Positions 34,754-46,742 of a stretch of 64,000 bases of DNA are shown piece by piece. Position 1 is the stretch's first letter; each line of letters starts with the position of its first letter. The stretch comes from Circinella minor (lineage: Eukaryota; Mucoromycota; Mucoromycetes; Mucorales; Lichtheimiaceae). The stretch is taken from contig JAEPRB010000019.1 in assembly GCA_016758965.1 (NCBI GenBank), positions 1-64,000 on the forward strand. Direction: 5' to 3'. The notes beneath the pieces were generated by a model that saw only the letters and a program-made list of their open reading frames with translations, had not been told where the DNA came from and made no database searches. The translations under genes and the position numbers were made by a program.

Positions 34754-37700
34754 ATGTCAGAAAACACTACAACCTCATTAATCGTTGTCCTCGAAGGGTC
34801 AACTGATAATATTGAAACGAACGGCAAGATCATCGTTTTTGGTTCTGGTGCTAACTTGAACACTGTACGTGGACTTGCTGCTGAAAAACTTGGTATCGCC
34901 GGAACAATTCCCTTGGAAGACATTATTTTACGTACTCCATCTGGCAGAATTCTTGAAGGTATTGATGATGTTCGAAACCAACAGGTTGTACATGTTGGTT
35001 TACAAGAACATATTAAAGATATCATTCCTGGTCCTCGCAAATATCCATTTGTTGGCAGTACGTATTTTTTTTATTACATTTGCAAAAAATAAATAAATGA
35101 GCGACAGTATGCTAGAGAAATGAAAAATCGAAATAAACTAACTTATTTTGTAAATAATTGATGAATAGGTGTACGAGAAATATTGCCAGATATGTAAGTA
35201 TTATTGATCTATGTATATCCCAGAAAAATATGAGATTGAATAATATCAAACTAATTACACGTACTGATATAAAATTTTTGTTATAATAGGACAAAAGGGT
35301 GGATGAAAATGTTCCGCCTGTATGGTCCCTTGGTGAATATTAACTTTCTTGGTACCGAAGTCTATGGCACAAATGATCCGGCTATCGTAGAACTTTTTGC
35401 TAAAGAATCGGAATATTTTACAAAAAAAATTGGATTGGGTTTGGATGAAATTAAAGCTTTTGGTGGATCTGGTCTGTTTACAACCGATTCTGATGATGCT
35501 GAATGGAAACTCGCTCATAAACTTTTAATGCCTGCATTTTCTCCCAGAGCTATCAAGGTACGACATTAGTAGTATGAGTTAAATGTGATGAAACAAAAAG
35601 AGAAATATTTTTTGGTGGTAATAGTAGATAATAATCAATTGCTTGGATGTATTTATAGGCATATTTAGAGGATATGGGACACATTGCCATGGAAACAATT
35701 AAAACACTAGAAGAATACAAGCCAGAAGAACCTGTTGAAATTTTGGACTGGACCACAAGACTCACTTTCGAAACCATTGGACGCATTGGCTTCGGTTATA
35801 ATTTTGGACTGCTTGAATCGCGCGATACTCCTCTCCATCCATTTATTGAAGCTATGGCCTATTGTTTGGTTCATGCCATTGAACGGACCAAGCAAATGCA
35901 GTTTATCAAGAAACTTCCTCTCGAACAAAATAAAAAGTTTGACCGTTCGATCAAGCTCATGAATGATATTGTCGATCAAGTTATTAAAGAACGCAAGGAA
36001 AGCCCTGAAGCCACTGATAAGAATAAGGATTTATTAGGATTCATGCTTAACGCTAGGGATGAGCACAACCTTAGTTTGACTGATGAAAACATTCGTTATC
36101 AAGTTGTTACTTTCCTTATTGCTGGTCATGATGTATGTATATTATAATATTTTAGATCGTGGGTAGAGAAGAGTGAATATTTAGTATTGGAGCTTATTTC
36201 TATATTTTTTGGCTAATTATACGACTTATTACATATGTAGACCACTGCAAACACGTTGGCTTGGTTAATCTATGAATTGACAAGAAACCCAGAAATTGAA
36301 CAACAAATGTTGCAAGAAATTGCTAACGTTGGTATTACCCATGATAAAGTACCAACATATGAGCAAGTCAGCGAATTGAAATATATGCATCGTTGCTTGA
36401 AGGAAACTTTGCGCAAACACCCCCCTCTACGCGTACTCGGCAAGTACTGTAAAAAAGATTGCATTGTTCCTGGTGGTTATCGCCTGAAAGAAGGTTCTCG
36501 TTGTTCTATTAATGTATATGGAATGCATCACAATCCAGAGGTCTATCCTGAACCCGAAAAATTTGATCCTGAGCGATTTACACCTGAAGAAGAACAAAAG
36601 CGCTCTCGCTTTGCTTGGCTTCCATTTAGTACAGTAAGTTTTTCTTCTATTATATTTATAAATTTATTGGTATATTATCATATAGCGCATAGCGCATCAA
36701 ATTCAGACGTTGTTAACCTTCTTTTAATATTAGGGTCCCCGTTCTTGTATTGGTATGGCTTTTGCGTTACAAGAAGCTAAGGTTGTTATGGCTATGTTCC
36801 TTCATCGCTTTAAATTTGTTTATGGTAAGAAAAATGATATATTTATTTAATAGATGATAATTTTTATTAACACTATACGTTATTTTATTAAAATTGATAG
36901 ATGGCCCTGAAATTGAATTTGATCCAAATATGCCTACCACTAAACCGGACCATTTCTATGTTAACATCCAACCACGTACTGATTTCCCAGAACCATCTGC
37001 TACACCATTAAAAACTACCACCGAATCATCCAAGTCTAACTATGGAGCAAAGCCTCCAAATCCAGAAAGCATGGTTCAACACATTGCATCACAAACACGT
37101 AGTGCAGAACTCCCATCTGTCACCTTTTTATTTGGTACGCAAACTGGTACTGCTCAAGATTATGCTTCTCAAATGGCAAGTCAAGCGCGCGCTTTTGGTT
37201 TTAAGAATGTTAAGCTTTTGGATATGGATGATTGGGAAGTATTGAATGCCGGAAAATACGAAACCAAAAAGAATGGTCTTCAAGATTTGGTTGTAATCAT
37301 TACTGCAACCTACAATGGTCAACCACCGGATCACGCTGAAAAGTTTGATAAATTTATTTCTGCCAAAGCAGATGAAGAAGGTCATCAAGAGTTATTACAC
37401 AAACTGAAGTATGCTGTATTTGGTGTTGGTAACAAGAATTGGCGTACATATCAAGCTTTCCCTAGAAAGGTTAGCAGCAGCTTTCTTGATTTCGGTGCTG
37501 AACAACTTTTCCTTACTGGGGAAGGAAATGCCGATAAGGACATTGATGCGGACTTCAACGAATGGTAAATTCATTTTCTCTTTTTGGATAATATATATAT
37601 TAAATAATCGCCACTTTGCATTATTTAAAACATAATTCTTAATTTCTAATTATTATTATTTTTCTATATGATTAAGGTGTGCCCATTTCTGGATGACTGC

Positions 37701-39060
37701 ATTGAGTCAATATGGTCTTACAATCCCTGAAAATCAATCTATGGTTCCATCCGCCAGTGCTAGTGTTGAAAAAGAACCCGTAAAGATTAACTTTATCAGC
37801 CCAACTGATGACTCCAAATGGGAATTAGGACAATCTAACTGTAACGGTGAATACAATGCTCAACTACTATTGAACAAGGAATTACAACAACCTGGCTCTG
37901 GACGTAGCACTCGTCACATTGAGCTTGATATTACGTCATTGGCTAGCTCATCCAACAATGGTCAATTATACGAAGCGGGTGACCATCTTGAGGTAATGCC
38001 AGAAAACGATCCTAAGACTGTTCAAGCTGTTGCTCTCAACTTTGGATGGGTGCTTGATTCTGTATTTGAAGTAGACCCTGAATCTCTCAAGGATGTATCC
38101 CCTCGTTCTTTAGCTGCTTGTATCCGTGGCCCATGTACTGTTAAAAACGCATTGACGTATTATGCTGATTTAACATCACCACCAAGTCGTACCATGCTCT
38201 CTATCTTCGCCGAACAGCTTAGCAAGACTTCTCCTGAAACAGCTGATGCATTCCGTCAATTAATTATGCCTGATAGTGTTGATTATCCAGTATTTATCGA
38301 AAAGAATCGTACTTTGCTGGAACTCCAAAAGAACTACCCTCAAGTAAATCAGCTTGAACTTGGTCAATTCTTGTCTGCTGTTGGTGTTATGCAACCACGT
38401 CGATATTCGATCGCTTCATCACCTTTGTTACATCCCAATCGTGCTCATCTTACTGTTGGTGTTGTTCATGATGTTCTCAAGGATGGAAGAGAATTCTATG
38501 GCTTGACATCTTCTTATCTTGCCCGAGCACTCGGTAAGAATGTTCGCGCATCTCTCAAGTCATCTAAGAGTTCATTTGGTCTTCCAAGTGACCCAAGTGT
38601 ACCAATAATTATGATTGCAGCTGGTACCGGTCTTTCTCCATTCCGTGGTTTTATCCAAGAACGTGCTTACCAAAAGCAAGAAGGCAAAGATGTTGGCAAG
38701 AGTGTATTGTTCTTTGGTTGCCGTCGACACGACCAAGATTTTATTTATGCTGATGAACTAAATGGCTATGCTGACAGTGGTGTTCTTTCATCTTTGCATG
38801 TTGCATTCTCAAGACAAAATGAGCCTATCAAGTATGTTCAACATCAATTGCTCGCAAATGCTACTGAAGTTTGGCGACTGGTTGAAGGATCCAATGCATC
38901 GATTTATGTTTGTGGTGCTGGTACAATGAGTCGTGATGTACGACGTACATTCGCAAATATGGCCAAAAGCTTTGGTAAGGCTAGCACAGATGAAGAAGCA
39001 GAAACATATATTCAAAAACTACTTGATGAAGGTCGTTATAATGAAGATGTTTGGGGTTAA
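34754..39060 (+). CDS. Self-sufficient cytochrome P450-reductase fusion (CYP505-like)
   Basis: Eight exons (34754-35057, 35169-35193, 35290-35557, 35659-36132, 36241-36633, 36734-36824, 36901-37564, 37677-39060) give 1200 residues. Residues 1-90 are an extra domain without a membrane anchor. The P450 domain (about 90-565) has the I-helix AGHDTT across an intron, KETLR (ExxR), and the heme loop FSTGPRSCIG with the Cys ligand. The FMN domain starts at FLFGTQTGTAQDYASQMA. The FAD/NADPH reductase part has RRYSIASSP, IIMIAAGTGLSPFRGF, VLFFGCRRHDQDF, IYVCGAGTMSRDVRR and the C-terminal DVWG aromatic. CYP505 enzymes (P450foxy, bacterial BM3) hydroxylate fatty acids near the omega end using NADPH without a separate reductase; substrate here is inferred. 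The usual length is about 1050-1080, so the N-terminal extension explains the excess. Confidence 0.92.
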
Positions 39061-42000
39061 ATATGTTTAAATTTATCTTTCTCCTTTGCTCTCATTTTGT
39101 TTATACGTACACTTTTTTTTCCTTTCACTTTTAATTATGTATTATTATTCCCTTACAAAACCTTGTATAATATAGCCATCCTTATTTATTATTTGCATCA
39201 ATGAAATAGAATAAATATGTATATCATAGCATTTTGCATTATAATTTTATTATAGAGTATATTTCTGGGCTCAGCATTTCTTATGATCTTTTTGCTGTTT
39301 GTCTGCATCACACGAAATTGTGTCATTTAGGGTATAAAAAATAGTAGAATTACGAAACATTTGAGTTGAAAGAACAGTTGAGTGCGGAAATTACCCTGGT
39401 GCCAGAGTATTGCAAAAAAAAAAAAAAAATAGTATTGGGGAAAGTTGTGTAAAAGCATATCAAATAAAAGCTCCATGAACTATCAATAATGTTTTATTGT
39501 GGTGGTCCTTGTTGTAGAATAATATTAAACAGGCAATTTTTTTTAAAGAAAAAGAGATAAGGTAAATTAACCGATTCCGCTTATTTTTAATCCTTCGACA
39601 GTAGATAATCATCAGTACAGAACTGTACTCATCGGTGGTAAATGGAATACATACACTGAGAAATAATACAAAAAAAAGTAGTTGGTGATGTTATATCTAT
39701 TTCAAATCCATGTATACTAAACTATTGTTATTGTTATATTATTTACTCGTTTATTGATAATAATCGACTTTCTCTTGTATCTTTGGATCTGTTACTATTT
39801 TATTAGACTGTTCATGAAAAGTTTCTTATAGGCTTCTATGTTCAATTATTTTTTTTATATCAACTACTGTGTTTAATATATCAATTTGTTACTTTTGGCT
39901 AGCTTAACAAAATAAATTTGATATCTTGAGGTTATTATCTATCATTTTATAGAAAACCTCAGTTGGGACAAATCACGCTGTCGTTCAATTACTTACAATT
40001 ATTATTGACCAGACATACTGGTCTCATTTTCTGTTCTATTATACCTGTTAGCCAATTTCACGGTTATCCCGCCATTTTATGAAGCGATATTATGATTTGT
40101 TATGTTTTTGTATTCCTTTGTCTGTAATATATGTTGAGAAGAAATATATAAATAAAGAGATTTCTCGCTGTTGATCAACAATAATAAGAATAATATTAAA
40201 TATTGTGTAATATCAGAGTAGTGCTACCCAGGAGTTTCAAAAAAAGCGCGGGTTAATTACTGAAATCTTTTAATTTTTTTTCTCCCAAAAACTGAAGAAA
40301 ATAAGAAATTAGCTTACACGTTTTTAAGCATAAGGCTACTCCAGTGTACAGAAGTCCCGAAGTCCCGAAGTAACTGGTCCCTATGCCTGCGCCCGGAGGT
40401 GGTGCGTCCCACAACGCATGAGGTCGTCAGCCGAAGCTTCTGACAACATGCTCACAAATTTTTATATCCAGAAAGAAGCAACATAAATGCTCTTGGTTAT
40501 CGAGCGTTGTCTTTCTAAGGATCTAGTATAAAAAAAATGGAGCAGGTCCAAAGGACCCACCCCCGATGAATCAGAGAAAAAAAAGAAATATTCAAAGTTA
40601 GTCTTCTGTATATGAATATGACATATAATTTTTATCATCATCCGTTACCAAAAAAAAGAACCATAATAATTACTTGCTCTGAACAATGTATCGTTTAAAA
40701 AGTAATAAATGGAGCTGTAACCAGTAGTGACAGTAACGAAAATATAGACTGACAACCCACTTGATCATTAAAAAGAAACCAAATAGCAGTTGAAAAACAC
40801 TGATCTTATTCAGGATAATCTTGTTAACCAGAAGAAACATCTTGAGAAAAAGCCAGGATAGCCTACTAGTAGTACCAGAAGAAGGACCGGATGGGAAAAA
40901 GAAACAATTCGTCATTGAACCAGTAGAAATTAGATAGACCGAATGTTTTATGACTTATTGGCTGAGATGATAAAGAATACGAGGATATACAATATGTACT
41001 ATACAGTATATGATGATAACTATAAAAGAGAGAGAGTGAAAAGAAAATGATGAAAACTATATTCGACCCTATTTATATCTTTTTATTATGAGTCAAATCA
41101 TGAGATTGAAAAAACTTTGTTTTATGCAATGTTTATATTATTCTTAGGGTCTCTAAAAAATCATAATGACAACAGAATTGGACTTTTGACAACAACAAAA
41201 AAAACCACATCGACATCTTCTAGATAACTAGATCTCAACGATAACTTATTGAAAATAAACGAGACGAGTATCACTGGATAGGCAAGAAGCATATTATTAT
41301 TTTGGTTACTTTTTTTTAATAGTAACAATATATACATTTCGTTAAAAGTATTAGTAGAAAGTCTCTTGTAAGTCGTGAGAATTAAAATGATTATTTTTAT
41401 TTTATTTTGGTTTTAATTCACGGATGGTTTTGTTATCAATGAAAAAAAAGGATCATTACGTACGTAGTTCTGATCACTTCTATTGAAAATGATTTATCAG
41501 TCCAAAGATGATTTAAAATATAATGTAAAAGTGCAAATGCTCGTAATATAAATAAATATCAAACAAGTGATAAACTTGTCAACGTTTTTAAATGTTGGTG
41601 ATTTTTAAATGTTAATGACCATACAGCTACTACGTAATTGAATAATAAATAAAAGTCATACGCTACTTAATAATCGAAAAAATATATATGCCACTATCTT
41701 TTGCTCCTAATATATTTCATTAAGGAAAGAATAATAGCAATAAAAAATGAGGCATCAAAAATATCAATTATTATGTTACATGAGCTACAGCTCTCCTTTT
41801 CAAACATAATTATAGTATGGTTATTTTAGTACGCCAATATTTTATATTAAGCAAAGCAATGGAAGATATGATGAATTGATATTATTATTATTGAGCCTCA
41901 TTAACATAAAAATTGTGACATGTCATATATGTACTGATCTTAAATTGTTAAAACATTTTTTACATCTTTCCAGTTCGATACTTAGATAGATATAAACAGG

Positions 42001-42335
42001 TACTCGGATGAACACATATAATGTAATGCACTATTTTATAGATTATTTTATTTCATCTAATAGACATGCTCTCCCATCCACTCGATACATATAACCATAT
42101 TCGTTTACTTTTTAATTTTTCCATCGTTCCAATACTTTTTATTTGAATTCGTATTGAATTTGTTACTGAAAGAAAAAGTTGGCACTAAAATCGATCCCAT
42201 TTCTCAATGCATACATACGGCGGAAAATATTTTTTTTTTTGATTTTGTTAGATCACGTGCCCGCGTTTTTTGGGAAACGGTTATCAGAGTATGCCGCCCC
42301 GAAGATGGCGCACGGAGCCTCGACTATTTAGCTGG
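39061..42335. other. Intergenic, mostly non-coding, with a GC-rich patch
   Basis: 3.3 kb downstream of the P450 gene. It includes 3' flank with AATAAA-like sites (39211). An A-run is at 39414-39429, and there is a small perfect hairpin AGTACAG-AA-CTGTACT near 39613. An island of clearly higher GC lies at about 40340-40450 and is reported as a finding. A short hydrophobic ORF at 40670-40915 is listed separately. Another GC-richer patch is at 42245-42330. No further gene was recognised. Confidence 0.45.
40670..40915 (-). CDS. Hypothetical hydrophobic small protein (doubtful)
   Basis: An 81-codon frame starting with ATG and ending TAA. After a short polar N-terminus (PSGPSSGTTSR) it is strongly hydrophobic with scattered Lys/Arg (LFLKMFLLVNKIILNKISVF, LLFGFFLMIKWVVSLY), enough for two membrane helices. 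Base composition is higher in GC than the flanks. I recognise no family, found no further exons with confidence, and give it as a candidate only. Confidence 0.25.
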   Translation of the reverse strand: MTNCFFFPSGPSSGTTSRLSWLFLKMFLLVNKIILNKISVFQLLFGFFLMIKWVVSLYFRYCHYWLQLHLLLFKRYIVQSK

Positions 42336-42693
42336 AAATAGGCTTCAATAGTCTGGAGACTTTGCCGAGTAAAATCTGCAAATAGTTAGATTTTTAATTT
42401 AAGACCCAGTCCCTGTCGTACGGCACTTCATCCCAGATAATTCAAATATAAACTAATATCTCTCAGTCCCCTGTCTTTTACTGCTCACCCTAATGCGTTT
42501 TACACTCTTTTGTCACTATTAGATTTTAAAACTAACTTTTATATAAAATGAGTTGTATCCAGCTAACCAACTATGGTTTCAATAGTCGCATATTACGATG
42601 AGCCATAGCGGGCATCATTTCTTTTTATACAGCGGAATCTAACTATTTTCAAATTTTACTTGGCCAACCTCCAAGCCTTTTAAGCCTTTATTT
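42336..42693. mobile_element. Foldback/MITE-like element with ~57-bp inverted repeats
   Basis: The left arm 42336-42392 (AAATAGGCTTCAATAGTCTG, GAGACTTTGCCGAGTAAAAT, CTGCAAATAGTTAGATT) matches the reverse complement of 42636-42693 (AAATAAAGGCTTAAAAGGCT, TGGAGGTTGGCCAAGTAAAA, TTTGAAAATAGTTAGATT). The arms are about three-quarters identical, the inner ends being best (AATAGTTAGATT is exact). The 240-bp centre has no ORF. TTCAATAGTC recurs inside at about 42578. No target duplication could be fixed, so the outer limits are approximate. Confidence 0.6.
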
Positions 42694-43423
42694 GAATAAA
42701 ATATTGGATCTCTGAAGGCTCTTTCGAAGGTTGTAGTTAATGGTAATATATATTTTGCCGTAAGGCGAGAAATTAAAAATAACCATAGCATTTTAAGTAA
42801 TATTCGTTTTTGATTTATGTAAAAAATTCATTTCAACGAGAAATAAATTAACGTTATGAGAATGAAAAGTTTATAGAGATATTTAATAGTTTATGTAGAA
42901 GGATGAAAAAATTATTACGTTATATGAAACGTGACATATACGAAAGGGTTACCATGTGGAAACTATAAAATTTACTGAGGTCCAGTTTGTGGTAAAAATT
43001 AAAAAAGATAGTTATTCAGGGTCCTAGACCGGAAAATCCTCCGGAAACGCTTTATATAAGGTATGCATATAATGCATAAAAGAGTTGTTCATCTGTGAAC
43101 TTGTTAATGTATACACAATCACAAAATATATAAATTGTAACACACAAACTAACTTTAAATTAAATAACAAAGTCTATAAAGGCAGAAGAAAGAAACGCTG
43201 GACACGTTTTGGCACATTCTCATTGTAGTCAATAATTTTCATATTTGGGGAGAAAAGATAAAACTAGGGTTCTCACGGAATACTTAAAAAATAAATATGC
43301 AGCAAATATGACATTTTACCAATAAAGTTGATCTCAACACACTGTTCCATAAATATATTAGTCCGATTGCGAGAAATGAAACTGTGAAATAATTCGCATG
43401 TACGTAGTAATATTATTAATACT
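42694..43423. other. Intergenic, no gene seen
   Basis: AT-rich DNA between the foldback element and the P450 fragment. No coding signal. It may be part of the same duplicated or rearranged block but shows no similarity I could detect to DNA near the parent gene. Confidence 0.4.
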
Positions 43424-43853
43424 TTAAAGAAATTGTCTTCAAGTAAATCAGCTTAAATTTAGTTAGTTTTTATCCGTTGTTGGCAAGAGCATATTGTTCT
43501 TTGGTTGCCGTCGACACGACCAAGATTTTATTTATGCTGATGAACTAAATGGCTATGCTGACAGTGGTGTTCTTTCATCTTTGCATGTTGCATTCTCAAG
43601 ACAAAATGAGTTTATCAAGTATGTTCAACATCAATTGTTCGCAAATGCTACTGAAGTGTGACGACTGATCAAAGGATCCAATGCATTGATTTGTGCTTGT
43701 GGTACTGGTAAGATAAGCCGTAATTATACGGTGTACATTCACAATATGAGCGAGGGCTTTGATAAGATTAGCACAGATGAAGGAGCAGACGCACATATTT
43801 CAAAACTACTTGATGAAGGTCGTTAATATGATGAAGATGTTTGGGGGCGATAA
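43424..43853 (+). pseudogene. Decayed 3' fragment of the P450-reductase gene with internal deletion
   Basis: It copies parent sequence from about 38329 to 38384 (TCAAGTAAATCAGCTT block) and then jumps directly to parent 38691 onward (TTGTTCTTTGGTTGCCGTCG), continuing to the stop region. The jump removes 312 bp and falls on TGTTGG, which occurs at both parent ends. The first ~165 bp after the junction are nearly identical to the parent (five differences by eye). The rest is more diverged, with stops (GTG-TGA at about 43658) and indels. It encodes only remnants of the NADPH-binding part of the reductase and cannot be functional. It lies 4.4 kb downstream of the parent in the same orientation. 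Confidence 0.9.
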
Positions 43854-44553
43854 ACATACTTTTTTTTTCCCTTCTTCTTGTATATCAAAATAAGCCGATC
43901 ATTCCCTTCATATTCCAGAACTTCCAATTAAATTTTTGTCAACTTTTTACTCTTTAGTGTATATTTTGTAAAAGTTCAAAAAAAAAATACTTTATGGAGT
44001 TCACGTTTTTTTAACCAATGGTGTAATCTGTCATTTAAACTACATACATGATGACCTTTCACAAAAGAAAAAAATATATTATCTGAAGTTCTTTTGATCT
44101 TTCAACAAGCAGTATAAGAATAACGAAATATACTGCCTCCTCATTTCACATGCATATCACATCTGAAGACCAGAAATAGACAAAGAAAGTTTATATTCCT
44201 TCGTTGTTATTAGTATCATGACCTTATCTATTTTACTCAAGTGAAAATAGGTTCTTTTTTTTTTCTGTCGAAATCACGAGAAAAGCATTTCCAAGACAAG
44301 AATATTATTATTATTATTATTTTTGATTTTGTAGCAAAGTAAAAGTAAAAGTAATCGTGATATGTTTTGTTATTTTATTACGCTTAAATAAGAGTTTTGT
44401 TATTACGTCTCTTTGTTCGCTCCCCTTTTTTTCTACATTGCATAATTGTTTATATTTTTTTTCTTTAGGTATATAAGCCCTTGAAAAAACACTATTATTT
44501 CTATATTTAAGACAAAACAAATTCTATCTCACAAAAAATTAAATATTTTTATT
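43854..44553. promoter_or_regulatory. Upstream region of the MFS gene
   Basis: 700 bp without a gene. T-runs lie at 44253-44263 and 44454-44463, and an ATTATTATTATTATT run is at 44307. A TATATAAG box at 44470, about 85 bp before the ATG, is a plausible TATA element. Confidence 0.4.
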
Positions 44554-46742
44554 ATGAGTGACGGTACTCTACATTGCAGTCGCGATGATGTACAGGGAAC
44601 AAAAGAAATCAATAAAGAGTTTGTATATTCACCAGAAGAAAAAAAGCTTCTTCACAAGATCAATTGGACAACGACACCATTTATTTGTATTGTTTCTTTT
44701 TTTCAGGTAGGCATATATTATTATTATTGTTATTATAGTGGTGGATTGAGAATTTGACGTTATGGTGAGAAGAAAGAAAAAATGGGTCATATTGAATAAA
44801 GAATATATAGAGTTTAATAATTCTTTCTCCCCCACTTTTTCTTCGGACAATGAATATATATATGTTTGTGAATAACTTGATTTGGATGCATGCATGTAAA
44901 CAATCTAAAGATTTTGGACAAAACAACTTTAAATCTTGCTGGGGTTATGAATTTGCAAGAAGAGACAAATTTACACAATCAAGATTTTAGCTGGTTGGGC
45001 TCCATTTTTTTTCTTGGTTATCTTTTGTCTCAGGTACCTTATTATTATTCTTCTTATGTGGATCAAACTGTGTTTGGAAACTAGAAGAATCATATATTTA
45101 TTAGACATTGACTTCTATTATATGTTGTAGATTCCAAACCAGTTTTTATTACAAAAAGTACCTATTGGAAAATATTTGGGAGTTTATGTAATTCTTTGGG
45201 GTATTTCACTTGCATCTATGGCTTGGGGAAACAACTTTGCCCAATTGGCTACTTCTCGCTTTTTTCTCGGCTTTTTTGAAGCAACAACTTATCCATGTAT
45301 GTAACAAAAAATATATAACTGACGTTCTTTTGTATTTTATCTTTATAAAGTTTATTAATAATAACATTTATATACTACCACTAGGTCTTCAATTACTAAT
45401 CAGTACTATTTACCGAAGAAGAGAACAAGGAACAGTATTTAGTATTATGTTAATCAGTAGTTGTGTTGCTGGATTATTTGCTGGACCTATTGCTCTTGGA
45501 TTCAAATCAATGAATGGTACACTCAACTGGAGCGGATGGAGATGGTAATATTTCAATTACTATAAATAACTCACAGTACATATCATTATTATAATACTAA
45601 CAGAACAATCTTTTCCTATCTTTTTTTCTCTTTTCTAAAGGTGTATGGCAATTACAGGCGCAATTACATCATGTTTTGGCATTATTATATATTTTTTAAT
45701 GCCTGACAACCCAAAATCTAAATGGTACCGATTGACATCAAGTGAAATGGATATTGTGGAAGATCGAATACGTGATAATGCCGTAGTAATAAGTAAAAAG
45801 TACCAGTTTGATCATATATATGAGGCTTTACAAGAGTGTCGATACTATTGTTATATCGGTGTTTGCTTTTTAATATCAGTTATATCTGGCTTTATTACGT
45901 TATATAGTACAATATTAATCAGTAAAATGGGAATTCGGGTAATTACTAAATTGCATCAATCTCAGCAACAACAACATCAATGCAGAACAACATATGATTA
46001 AAATAATTCTCTCTATTTTTTTTAACGTTTATCAGAAGGAAATATCTATGTTGTTACATATTCCAGTCGCCGGTGCAGAAATACCATTTCTCTTTATTGT
46101 TCTCTATCTTAGTCGTCGCTTCGGTGAAAATAATTGTATTGGTGCTTTAACAAGTGGTATGATCTTTATTGGTCTGGTTCTCCTGATTGTACTTGGTAAC
46201 CAACCGGCGGCAATTTCTGGACTTTTATTGATAAATGTTGCTCCAACGTTTATGATGGTTCTTACCTTATTATCAAACAACGTTAGTGGTTATACAAAAA
46301 AAGTATTTTATAATGGTTCATATGCTGTTGCCTTTTGTTTGGGAAATTTCGCAGGTCCACTTTTCATTAACGAAAGTGATAATTCAAAAAACAGTGGTGA
46401 AAATCAATCAGGTGGGTAACCAGTTTTTATTTTTACTGATAATAACATTTGATTTTTGTTCTTTTTATCTGTGAATTTGACATGTAATGGTTCATTTTTT
46501 TTTTACAATGTATAGACTCAACGTATTTGGCAGCCAAAATTATATATTTACTTGCCGCAGGGATTGCAGGGGTTTTATTCTTAATTGCGCGTTATACATA
46601 TGTTCGAGATAACCGTTATCGACAACAATTACTACAGAATGAAGAAGAATGTAATAATACTATGATAGCGGGAAATATAACAGAGCAAGTAGTGGAAGAT
46701 ATTACAGATAAGCAGAATTTGCACTTTATATATCGTCTCTAG
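44554..46742 (+). CDS. MFS transporter, Dal5/allantoate permease-like (ACS family)
   Basis: Seven exons (44554-44706, 44911-45033, 45131-45296, 45385-45544, 45641-45938, 46036-46411, 46516-46742) give 500 residues. The N-terminal cytosolic part is followed by TM1 (TPFICIVSFFQ) and the DKTTLNLAGVMNLQ loop. Next come FSWLGSIFFLGYLLSQIPNQ, the LQKVPIGKYLGVYVILWG block, and FFLGFFEATTYP-CLQLLIS with YRRREQGTVF. These are the hallmarks of fungal anion:cation symporters such as Dal5, Tna1 and related permeases. The C-terminal half holds six more helices (GAEIPFLFIVLYLSRRFGEN; FCLGNFAGPLFINESD), and the protein ends in a hydrophilic tail. Substrate (allantoate, nicotinate, vitamin or other organic anion) cannot be told. 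Phases are consistent. Confidence 0.85.

Noticed and set aside
42245..42351. Short open frame across a GC-richer patch (ending GARSLDYLAGNRLQ)
   Set aside because: It is only 65 codons, overlaps the left arm of the foldback element and has no family; treated as chance.
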